Shown here piece after piece: positions 35,901 through 47,900 of a stretch of 64,000 nt of DNA. Source of the DNA: Anagrus nilaparvatae (lineage: Eukaryota > Arthropoda > Insecta > Hymenoptera > Mymaridae); assembly GCA_022575985.1 (NCBI GenBank), contig JAKSXM010000272.1:28475501-28539500 (forward strand), given 5' to 3'. The notes below the pieces were generated by a model that had not been told where the DNA came from, searched no databases, and was given only the letters and a program-made list of their open reading frames with translations. Made by a program: the position numbers and the translations under genes. Numbering within the stretch: the stretch's first letter is position 1; each line of letters starts with the position of its first letter.

Positions 35901-38900
35901 AGTGAATTAATTAACATTATAATAGACTATATAACTAGTGATTTTTCATATATTATTATTATTAGTTGATTTGGCTCAGAAATTGAAAAATGACTAATTA
36001 AAAAGGTTACTTAATTTAATTTATCCATAATTTTTAAATTTACATTATACCTATGTATTAGGGTGTTTCTTATTTCCCAAACTGCCCGTAGAGAAAAATA
36101 CTGGCTCGAATATGATACTTCAGGTCATAAAACTATTATCTATATTTTATGATATTTGAACTTTATTTAAAATTTACAGTCGTCTAAAAAGCAAATATCC
36201 ACGCCAATTGCAATTTGACTGTTTTTTCATTGATTTTTTGTAAAAATGCACATTTCTTATTTTAGCGAGGAGACAATAAAAAAAGGCTTCTTTAAATGGA
36301 CAAAATACCTAAAAATAACCTCTTATGTTATAATTTACAGTTTTTTCTAGATATTTTGTTACTAATAAGCTTTTAGAAGATTTTAGTAGTAAAAAGTTTT
36401 TGGGAAGGTTTCTAAAAGCTTTCTAAAACATTTTTAAAACCTTTTTCCTGGTTTTTACCGATTTTCATTTGCAAATCGGCAGACTACATCAAGTTGTTCA
36501 TAAAAAATTTTTTTTTAGATAATAGTTTTATGACCTGAAGTATCATATTTGAGCCAGTATTTTTCTCTACGGGCAGTTTGGGAAATAAGAAACACCCTAC
36601 TATGTATATATGTAATACATAAACAAGAGTTTGTGTTTTGAAAAATTTGAAATTTTAGATTCCATTTTAATTTAATTAGTCATTCCTCAGCTTTTGAGCC
36701 AAATGAAGTACACTGTAAAAAGTAACTTTCTTATATTAACAAAAAAATTAGAACATTTACGAAAAATTAGTAAGTTTTCGAAAAAATTTGTAATTCGATA
36801 AAAATCGTAAATTTACTAAATTTAGTATATTAACAAAAAATTCGAGTATTCTCGATTTTTTTTTTGTGAATTCTCAAGAAAAATTGATAATTTGCAATTT
36901 TTTTTCGAAAATTTACAAAAAATAGTTGTAAATTTACGAAAAATAGTTGTGATTTTACAATTTTTTTCGTAAAATCACAAAAAAAATCGAGAATTCTCGA
37001 ATTTTTCGATAATATTCTAAATTTAGTAAATTTACGATTTTTATCGAATATTTACAAAATGTTTTAAATTTACTAATTTTTCGAAAATATTCTATTTTTT
37101 TTGTTAATCTAAGTAAGTTACTTTTTACAGTGTAATAATACATAAAAAATCACTAATTATTATTATAAAATGAATTCACTTTTAATGGATGCACAGATCA
37201 TTTTTTTACTCTGTATTAAAATTACATCATTTTTATTTTGTATTTTAGCTTTTGGATGAATTTTCAACCATTTTGGTTGAATATTCAACCAAATGGTTAA
37301 AAATTCAATCAATTGGTTGAAAATTACTACTTTTGGTTGAAAATTACTATTTTTGGTTGAATTTTCAACCAATTAATTGAATATTAAACCAATTGGTTGA
37401 AAATTCAACCAAAAATAGTAAAATTCAACCAATTGGTTGAATTTTCAACCAAAGCAATTCTACCGTGTACTTTCAGTTAGTACATCAGTGGCTGATAAAA
37501 ATTAGAAATATATATAATATTAGTACTAAACTTTTATAATTTTCGAAAAATTATTGTAACTTTTGACAGATCGTGCCGATTGAAATTCGAATGAAATTCT
37601 TTTTGATAAAAAAATTTTTCCTCGGTTTCTAGTTTTTTAGGTTTTTTTTAAAAATTTACAATGATTAGAAATAGAATAACAAATAATATAATTAAATTAT
37701 TTAAAAATAGAATATTTACGGCTCGAGTCCAAAAAAGTAAAGAATGGCCCAAAGCGCACGTAAATTTCCTTCCGAGGCGAAGCCGAGGATGGTAAACTGC
37801 GATTTGGGACATTCTTTATTTACGGACAAGGGTTGTATACAATTTTTCTGTGTCTGTGGCGAGAAAACGCGTCTTTGCCGGACGCTTAGCGTCCGGGAAA
37901 TACATGCTTTCTAGCCGCAGACCAGAAAAAAATGTTTTTTGTAAAATTGACCATTTTTTCGGACTTTAAAGTAGCCAAAAGATGCCATGTTCACGTACAA
38001 CAAAATATGTTTATAATTTTGAAACAAATTTTCAGGCAGATCGGATTAGCCGTTTTTGAGCTTTGTGCCCCCCTAATTTTCGACTTTAAACAGCTGTAAC
38101 TCAAACTTTTTTCCAAAAATGTAGAACTTTCAATTTTAATAAATAAATAATGTTTTCTTCAAATTTTATTAATTTATTTCACTTCCTTCATAAAAAAAAC
38201 CCTATCTGAAAAAACATATAGCATTTTCATAGCCCCCCCCCCCCCCTTAAGAGCAATGGGGTAGTGGTCTGAATAATTAATAATCTTGTGTCGTTTTCTT
38301 ATGTGGTCTACCTTGCCTGCAGCATAGGTAGACTTGAATTTTGTAATTATTTCTTGCTGTAAACTTAGTTTCATTATATTAATAGTCACAACATATGTTA
38401 CTAATAAATTTTTCTTTATTATAGGCCTCTCTCCACATAGGTTTAAAAGAACGTAAAATCGATAAAAATAAACCTGTAGAGAATCAATTTTTGTGTGCCA
38501 TTAACGAAAAACCTGCCATCTCTTATTCGCTAGCATAAGAGATGGTGTAATATTCGCTATTGGGACGGGTTTATTATTTCTCTTTTTTTTCATGATTCTT
38601 CCGGCTACACTAGGCGACTTTTGAGTTTTAGTAAATTTAAGTCTATGTGGAGAAAGGGCTTATGAGATTATAATATAACTTTTGGAATTCATTTCATTTG
38701 CGAGAAAATTTTTGTGAAAATTTGGCGAGTGAAGGTGTCTTATTCATGCTTATAATAAAAAATGGACATTATATACAGAAAATAAATAATAGCTGATATT
38801 CTATGAATTAAAAAAAAAAATTAAGATCTAAAAGTTTGTTGAATATATTTTTTTATTTAATAAATAATTTTCTTAATATTTTTTTTTTTTTTTTATAAAT

Positions 38901-41900
38901 AGACGTGTCTATAAATACAACGCATGCATTTTTATTGTTATAAAAATTTTATATTTTTATATATTCATTTGACAATAATTTCGTAATATAATATGAATCA
39001 CGAGTTACACCATCGAGTGATATTATAGTTATGAACATATAGTATGCTTAAACCTTATAACTTTTAAATTTTTAGTATATTATTTTCGAACAACGTATTT
39101 AAATATTTTCAAATAGTAATGAAAATTATTTTATTTTCTTTTATTACTTTATTCGTTTTTCGGATTAATTTCATTGCCGCACAGCCATCACCATCAGAAC
39201 TAAATAACTTAACCCAAGAAAGTGCAGAGCCTCAGGTAAGATTTTTCTGAAATTTACCCTTTTGATTTTTAAGAGTAGAAAAAAGTATTTGATTGAATTT
39301 TTCCAATGAATACTAAGATTTTCATAAAGACAAGTCTCAGTAATACCTTGGCAGAATAAGAATTTCAATTTTTTGATCTTGCCTCGTTCTGCCATACAAG
39401 AACAAGGTATAAAGAGGCTACTTTCTCGGTGAAGGTCCAGCTATGACACAATTAATTACTTGAAAATGAAATTTTTTTATTTGTGGACTTTATGATGTGT
39501 GGAAAGAATTATAGTGGATCAAACTTGTTTTGTTATACGCAATTTGATATTTCAAAAATAATGCCCCTATTAATTTAAGCAAGTTATTCGTTGTGACCCA
39601 ATTTATGATCTGCAAATTGCATTATGTCTCGTACTTTAATGTTTTAAAAGTCATTTTCCGTGTTTGTTTCTCCAATGTACATATAATTGATTTTTAACAT
39701 GGAACATGATTATAGGGAGGGGGTACTTCAGAATCTGAAAATTAGGGTGGGGGGGTCAAATAATACTTAGAATAATAAGGAGACTTAAAAATCTGGGCTT
39801 AAGGACTTACTATAATACAGGTTTATGGACTTAGAATAATATCGATTTAGGGACTTAAAATAATTCAGGTTTAGGGATTTGGACAGTCAAAAACACTAAA
39901 ATGGCTGCCAAAAATCGAAATTTCGCTCTGGGAGGCTGGAAATTGGGCTGGTTACTTATTTTTGGTAGTACTTTCAGAAAAAACACTTTGGAGCACACTA
40001 TAAAAAATATACGCTGATGCCAAGTCAATATGGCTTGACACACGTCAATTATCGTAAATGCGGCGGAGAGAATATATACTTGAATCAACCTTATATCAGC
40101 TGACTCAAGGTTTCGATACGTTGATTCAAGTTCGTTACCTTGAGTCAAGGGACTATTCTCTTTCCAGAACCTAAGGGTCGTCAACTCAATATTGACTTCA
40201 TAAAATTTAATGATTTTTTATAGTGCAGTTTTGAAGACCCGACCATACAAATCGCACTCACTTCATTTAAATTTACCCTTATAACAATAATTATTATAAT
40301 AGAAAAAGAAGACTAAAAAGTAAAAAATAAAAAAAAAATAAAAAAAAAAGTTTTTTAAAAACACGCTTTTATTTATGTTACTTAGTTTTAACGCACTAAA
40401 ACGTAAATCGTGGGTGCCAAGCATGCAGAAATAAAATTAAAAACTGGCACCCACGCTTTTAATTTTTTTCATTATCACATAAGTATGTACTATAACATTT
40501 TGCACATTTTAGCAAAATGAATAAATTTTTGGTAAATTTTTAATTATCAGAAAACTTTATTAAAATTCGAAAATACTCTCATTATAAATTTATTTTTTAC
40601 GTTCCAGTGCTTTAAAACTAGGTAACATAAATAAAAGCGTGTTTTTAAAAAACTTTTTTTTTATTTTTTTTTAATCTCATATTATTTTACTCTTTCAATT
40701 ACGATCTATTTTTTAAACATAAACTTTATAATATTTAATTAATTTCAGGAATTAAATCAGCAAATTAATTTTCAATTATTCAAATGTTTTTTTTGCGAAG
40801 AAATTTTTCTTAATCATAGCGAACTCTTAAATCATGAAAAAATTACTCACAACAATGAAAAATTATACAAATGTAGTATATGTGATGCAGCTTATGAAAC
40901 TCCGAAACAACTTAGATCACATGTTAATATTCACACGAAACCATTTAAATGTGAAATTTGTGGTAAAGCCTATGCTTTTTCAAGTTTATATAAAACTCAC
41001 TTGAAAACTCATGATGATAAAAGGCCATTTAGATGTGAAATATGTGAAGAAGATTTTAATTATTCACATGCTTTAAATACACATAAATTATTATATCATA
41101 ATGAACCAAGGCAATACAAATGTAAAATATGTGAAAATGTTTTTAGTTCTTTCTATAATCTTCGAAGACATGAAATGACGCACACTGTGCAACAACATTT
41201 TCAATGTGATTACTGCATTAAAAGTTATTCCCGAAAAGACAGTCTTAAAAAACACGTAAAAAAATATCATAATGAAGATGAACTGAAAGAAAAAGATACC
41301 GATAACTTTAGTCTATTTGATAATTCCGTAGAAACCTCGGGAGAACCAATACCATCTACCAGCGGAGTACAAATTAATGCTATTCAAGCTAAAGATCAAA
41401 ACAGTACAGTAAAAGAATCTGGTTTCCATGAAACAATGTCAACTAATAGTGAATCTATATAAAGATATAGAGAAATTAATTGAAAATCAAATTTTTAATG
41501 AGGTTAATAATGATTCAGATGACAGCTTATCAAATTTTATTTCTGGCGTATTTAATGTTACAGAAAAATAGTTTTACGCATTCAATAATTCTAAAATTGA
41601 AATCATTTTTGGTTTTATTTATTTTTATGTATTCTATTTAATTTTAATAAAATTCAATGAAAAAAAAAACGTATATTTTTTTTCTACTAAAGCAGTTATT
41701 TGAATAAAGATAAATATGATTAATTTAAAATATTTTAAATATTTTTTCTTTTTGGTCAGTGGAAGTTTTTGGAGTTCTTTAGGGTACCTAGTTGATATAC
41801 GGTACTGAGAGTGCTGTTATAATATATCGAAATATATGTTAATACTATGTATTTGTCCTTCGTAATAATTGGTGACCAAAATGTCTCGCTTCGCTCGTCC

Positions 41901-44900
41901 CGACAGCCACCTAGGCGGGGCCGCGCCCCCCTTGACCCCTGCGACTTGATTTTTTCAAAAATATGTTGTTTTAAATTACTCAATATTTTGTAAAATAACT
42001 TTTTTTTACCCGAAGTATTATTAAAAATTTACTGAATCATAAAAATTTTGGCCATATAAACCCAGACGGATAATTAGTGATCAGCAATACAAAGCTTCGC
42101 TACCCTTCCATATAGGATCCACAAGTTTCCCTCGACTACCCATTCTAGTTTTCTGCCTGGTAATAGCTGTTCAAGCTTCTTTTAGTTACTATATTCATTT
42201 ACTAAATTAGTGATTGATAAAAATTAGAAATATATATAATATATTAGTCGTAAACTTTTATAATTTTCGAAAAATTATTGTAACTTTCGACAGATGGCTT
42301 GAAAATTTAGGTGGATACGTTAAAAATAAACCCGAATCAAATGAAATTCTTTTTGATAAAAAAATTTTTCTTCAGTTGTCAGTTTTTTTGGTTTTTTTTA
42401 AAAAATTGATAAAAATTTTTTTCTTGAAAATTCAGTTTTTTCAACATAAAAAATTTTTGTCGTCATCAATCGAAATAAAACCTACCCTATGTTTTGACCC
42501 GTAATTTTTTCCGTCTTTTGCCGTAAACCTGATGTATATAGCTTTTATCTTGTTCTCGTTTATTGCGTTCGGACAAACATACAAACGGAATTAAAGATTT
42601 TTATTATTATAAATTGTAAAAATAATTATAAAATGTAATAAAATATGTTTAAACTATAATAAAACACTACATCTGTAGATGCGACATACCTAAATTCATT
42701 CGAGTATTTCGTCATCTTATTGTAAAAGTCGTTAAGCACAAAAAAAATTATTTTGAGAGACGAAAAGGGTTCTGGCCCGAAGTGCGTAGCACCGAGGGAC
42801 AGTAATCAATATTTGCATTCAGATGCAATATTTAATATTTTTTTCTTGAGATAAATTTTAAAAATAAAAATAATATTGGTTTTTATTTATAATATATGAT
42901 GATAATATATGAAAACTCATTGAAGTATTTCGTCATCCAATTGTAAAATTTCGCCGTCCAGGACAAAAGAAAAATTTATTTCGAGGGATAGTAACCAGTA
43001 TTTGCATTCAGATACGATATTAAATATTTTTTTCTTGAGGTAAATTTCTATTCTATCTAAAAAACTCATGTGACATAATTTTTCGTCGAATTTATTCCTG
43101 TTGTTATTGATCGCGCTGATTTTTTCATTATTTATTTCATTAGTTCTAATTTTTATTATCTTTTAGTATAAAAAATACTGAAATAAGAAATACAATAATT
43201 ATTTTTACTATACAATAATCTTCTAAAAATTTCGTGATCTTTATCTAATTGGCCATTTTATTGATGCTTTGTAGTGTTAGCGGCACACTGTATACAAATT
43301 TATAGCCTGATAATTTTAAATGTTAATTTTTTAATTTATAATAATATAAACTGTAAAAATAATTATAAATTTTAATGAAAAATGTTTAAGCTAATAGAAA
43401 ATTAATTATTACATGCAACGATATATGAAAATTAATTCGAGTATTTCGTCATCCTACATAAAAAAATTTTGCCGTCCAGAAAAAAAGAAAAATTTAATTT
43501 GAGGGACGAAAAGGGTCCTGTCCCGAGTTGCGTAGCACCAAGGGACAATAATGCAATATTTTTTTCTTGAGATAAATTTTAAAAATAAAAATAATAATGG
43601 TTTATTAGAAATATGAAAAAATTTCATTATTTGAAATTGACATCTCACTGTACAATTATTTTTATTTATGAATTAAACCACAGTTTTATTTCGATTAATC
43701 ATGAAATATGATCTGAGGGGGTTGACGCGCTTCAGCGCGCAGGGGGCTTGCCCCCTAGTTAGTCTTAAAAGTACTCATATATACAATTATCTATGATAGT
43801 GATATTAATTGCTAATTCAATCCAAGTTTCTTTAACATATTATTTTATACTTTATAAGGGTATATTTATATAAAGGTAATTATAAATATTTTCTATTCAT
43901 TTCTTTTTTCTTCAAAACGAATAAACATAAATTTATTGTATTGAACGTAAAATTTATTCAAAAGAATCTTAGTACTTTAAGTTATTTTAATTTATATAAA
44001 TAAAATTTTTCATTGGTAAATGAAAAAATTTTTGATTCTGTAAAGGCACATCTATAAAGCACTATTTACTTAGTAGTAATTAAATGAGCTCTGATTTTGT
44101 TATTTTTTTATGATTTTATAATTAAAAATTCAAGATTTTTTTGGCTTAAATAATGCAAAAAATTGAAAGTGTCAAATTATCTTTGTAAAAATTATTGGTT
44201 GACAGTAATTTAAAAAAAAAAATGTATAAATTTTGACAAACTTAACGCATAAATTATTGCTGTTCTAAATTAATCTACCCATAAATTACGTTTTCTAATA
44301 ATGGATTAGCTGTCATACATAAAATTCCAACCCATAATTCTCAACACAATAATTAAAAAAAAAAAAAATGATCTATATATTATTATTTGTACTTATACCT
44401 ATATATTTAAATGTCATCACAATATCCATATTTTTTTGTTAAAAACTTAAGGAAACGTCGGCTTGTTAAAAGAACACTTGATGTGTAACGACCTTCTTAA
44501 AACAAAGTATACATAAATGCATAAATTGGCACGTATATATAACATTTGTCATAATACTTTTGCACAAAAAAAAGGATAAAGCTTGTAGTAGGTACCAACT
44601 ACTGTTATATGCTAAAAAGTTTAAAAATTAGTTATTGAGATCAGAGTATAAATAAAATCGTTGTCACGGAATCTTTATTTTATCCTACGATATATAAATC
44701 TTGGAGTGGATCTGAGATCCAGAAAATTTTATTTAAATATCATGACCTTACATAATGTAATTATAAAAAAAAAAAGTTAAATTTATACAGTTGGAGATGT
44801 GTAAAATTACATATGAACAAAAATTAAATGCATGTTTTTTTATTTTATTTCACGGTATTGCTTTATGATAGGATAACAGAGCTTTATAATGATTTCTTGC

Positions 44901-47900
44901 GTGTTTCCGTTTTATAATTTTTTTTTTTCGTATTCCTATATATTTCTCTTCCTATACACTTATAAATAACAAAAAAATTAGTTTCGATGATTATAGTATT
45001 AATAATGTATTCTAATAATTTTTTGAGATTCCGTTTAATTTTTCTAATTATCAATTTTTTTCAATTTTTAATTTTCTTTTAACATGATTTCTTTTTTTTT
45101 TGTATTAAATTTATAAGCCATAGCAAAATGTAGATTTATCAGTAAATTGTAGCACTTTAATTATGTCTATTATGTATTATAAAATCATGTAATTAGTACC
45201 TTACATGTATAAATTATTCAAACATTAAAATCACTCAAGGGCTAAGATTTATTTTTTTTTTTACTTTTATATGCGCATTTTTTTTTTTTAATAAAGATAT
45301 TAATGCTTTATATTCTTTTATGATTTATTATTTTAAAATTCGTATAATAAGGTGGTAAAAGAAGTTTTTCTATTTAAGAATATATATTTCTGATATTCTG
45401 GTATATATGTGTGTGTGTGATATTTATTTACTTATAAATATAACCTTTTTTCTCACATTGAGAGTGCGTATTTTTACTCTTATCTTGTGTGATAAATATC
45501 TCATCTTATAGTTTTTTTAACTCAAGTTTATTTTAAAACCCTTTGGAATTTATAAATTAAAAAAAATTATTTTTCCTTTTTTTCTTTTTAGTGTTTATTA
45601 GCTTTAATTTTAATAGAGAATTTTTAGTTTTTTATCTTTATGGGTTTAAGTTCCAGAAAATTTTAGCTTATAATAAGCGTTTTAGTGAGAAAATAAGAAA
45701 AGTTGATCCTCGTTTTTAAAAGTGGCCAAAAAAGACATTTTGACTGTTAAATTGTTGCAAAAATTTTGGAAACGAATTTTTGCTGAAATTTGGGGTAATT
45801 AACCTGGGAACTATTTCAAAAGTTATTTTAATTTTTAATCACCTAAAAAAATCAGATACCAATCAAGAAAAATTAAAATTTTAGCACTTTTGATCATAGT
45901 AATCGGTGCCATAAAATAACCTTGATTTATAAAAATCCTATCCAGCAATAAAGACTTCAAACAACTCTTTAAAATAACTCCCAGTCTAGTGGGTATGCAA
46001 ATAAACGTACAGAAAAACCTGTTTTTAAATAATAGTGACATACATACACTGCATCTCGTATCGATAATGTTTGATAATAAAATCAAAAAAAAAAAAAGTA
46101 CTTGTATAAATATCTTTGTCTTTTAATTATGCTAATCTTAAGTAGTTACTCCGTAGAAAATGCATACAAGACAGTATAATGAGAATCACGAATAAGAATG
46201 ATCCATGAAAATGCAAATTGTAAAATGTAATGTATATTTAAATTTATATACTAACGTGTCAGCTTCAAAGTCTTCCGGTAATACGCTTCTTCTTGAAATT
46301 GTGTGATTTTTATATGATATTAGTTTTGGTTTTACTGAAACTTCTGTTATACTACATTTAACAGTAAATTTATGTTTACTTGAATGATCTGGCTCTTCGA
46401 CTATTATACGATGGTAATAGATTTTTTGTCCCTAGAATTTACAAAAGAAAAAAAAATTATATCATTTTATTTTTTTTAATGCATATAATTTACTTTTACC
46501 TACTGTTACTATAATTTATATGTTTGAAAAATAAAATCTCTCTTTTTGTTTACTTTTATTTTATTTTTCTGCATAATAATTTTATCTAACTGTTTTTTTT
46601 TCTTTTCTTATTCTTTGTCATTAAATTATTATTGGCATATAAATAAATATTAAATTACCGTAATTTTATTTGTTATTCTAGTAGCTCCACATCTTGATAT
46701 ATCTTTTTCTGTTAAGGATATTTCAAATGTTGCTATTCCGTCTGTTAATTTTGGTTTACAAGCTTCATCTGAAAAATAAACAAATAATAATTGTACGATT
46801 TGTTTTTAAAAATTTTCTATTTTTCATTATTTTTTTGGATAAATTTTGCCTGAAAAAAATGATGATTAATAATTTTAATTTCTCTACTAACGAGCAATTA
46901 TGATTATATTCCAATTTTGGAAAGACGAGGAAAAACATTCTGAAACTAAGAATAGTCCCTAAAAATTCAAAAATTAGTATAAGATCGTTACTCAGTGAAT
47001 AATTTTATATATCCTTTACTTAAAAATATTTAATAAGCCTTGATAATGAAGACTGAAGGTCTTCGAAACGTGGGCAATTTATTGAAAAAATAAAGCAAAT
47101 AATTGTTAGCTCAGAAATCAAATACCGTATAGGAGCCGGTTTTCGATCAGAAGTCACTTTCTTATACCTAGCTGTATCTTTATTTGTTGAAAAACATACT
47201 TTAAAATTAATATTTGGAGTTAAATATTGTTGCATTTGATCAGGGAAATCCTATATTTTATTATGCTAATTAAAAAAATATCAAATTTATTGATGGATAA
47301 TTAATATTTTACATTTATTACAAGTGTGCAAGGTAAGGTAATTTCGATAATGCGAATTTAATTTTGATAATAGTATCATTTTGATCGAATTAATTTTCGA
47401 TAATTTGAAAATCGCTAAAACTAAGTTAAAATCGTGCGCGTTTTAATAGAATTCTTATAGGTATAACTATACCTATTTCTTAATTCCCTCTTCACTTCTT
47501 TTTTCTTGTTTTTTTAATATAAAATACCTATAATAAGAGTAAAATATAGTAAACAATAGATGAACTACACACTTGTATAAGCATGTATTTTAAAACTTTA
47601 TTTATTAAAATTTGCTTTTTAATTTTAATTAACGAAAGATAATAGTTGATATAATGTTTTTAAAACTCAAGGAAACAAAATAGGCGCCTTATGTAAGCAA
47701 CCTGCTGTATATGTTCAGTTTTCGCGCGACTTTATTAGGGGTCGTTTACCTGTTTCATTATTTGTGTATTTAAAAGTAAAAACGACATAAATTTTATGAA
47801 AAAAGTGTTGGAATATAGTTTTTATATATTTTTAATATTAAAATAAAGGTTTTTTTTCATTTCAAAGCGTGTATACGTAATTTTTATTAAAATCAAAGCA

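Larger units (their letters stand above)
35594..37467. mobile_element. TA-flanked foldback with TTGGTTGAA palindromic arms
   Basis: Ends are CACGGTAGAATTGCTT and AAGCAATTCTACCGTG, each flanked by TA, as for Tc1/mariner-like elements. The arms are tandem palindromic phrases of the type TTCAACCAATTGGTTGAA and TTTTTGGTTGAA (35610-35835 and 37255-37455). They are followed inward by mirrored unique sequence (GATCTGTGCATCCATTAAAA at 35882, inverted near 37190). Two other MITEs are inserted in the centre. No transposase visible. Confidence 0.9.
34850..37680 (+). mobile_element. Family R, copy 2, split by nested insertions
   Basis: The family sequence is present in three pieces: 34850-34955, 35380-35593 and 37468-37680. 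Joined, they match copies 1 and 3. The gaps are filled by a CATGGAACATG element and by a 1.87-kb foldback that itself holds two MITEs. Confidence 0.75.

Noticed and set aside
37163..37372. 69-codon frame with repeated Gln-Pro-Lys phrases
   Set aside because: It is only the translation of the TTGGTTGAA repeat arm of the foldback element.
41756..41983. 75-codon minus-strand frame
   Set aside because: It runs through the GC-rich head of family R in antisense; no coding evidence.
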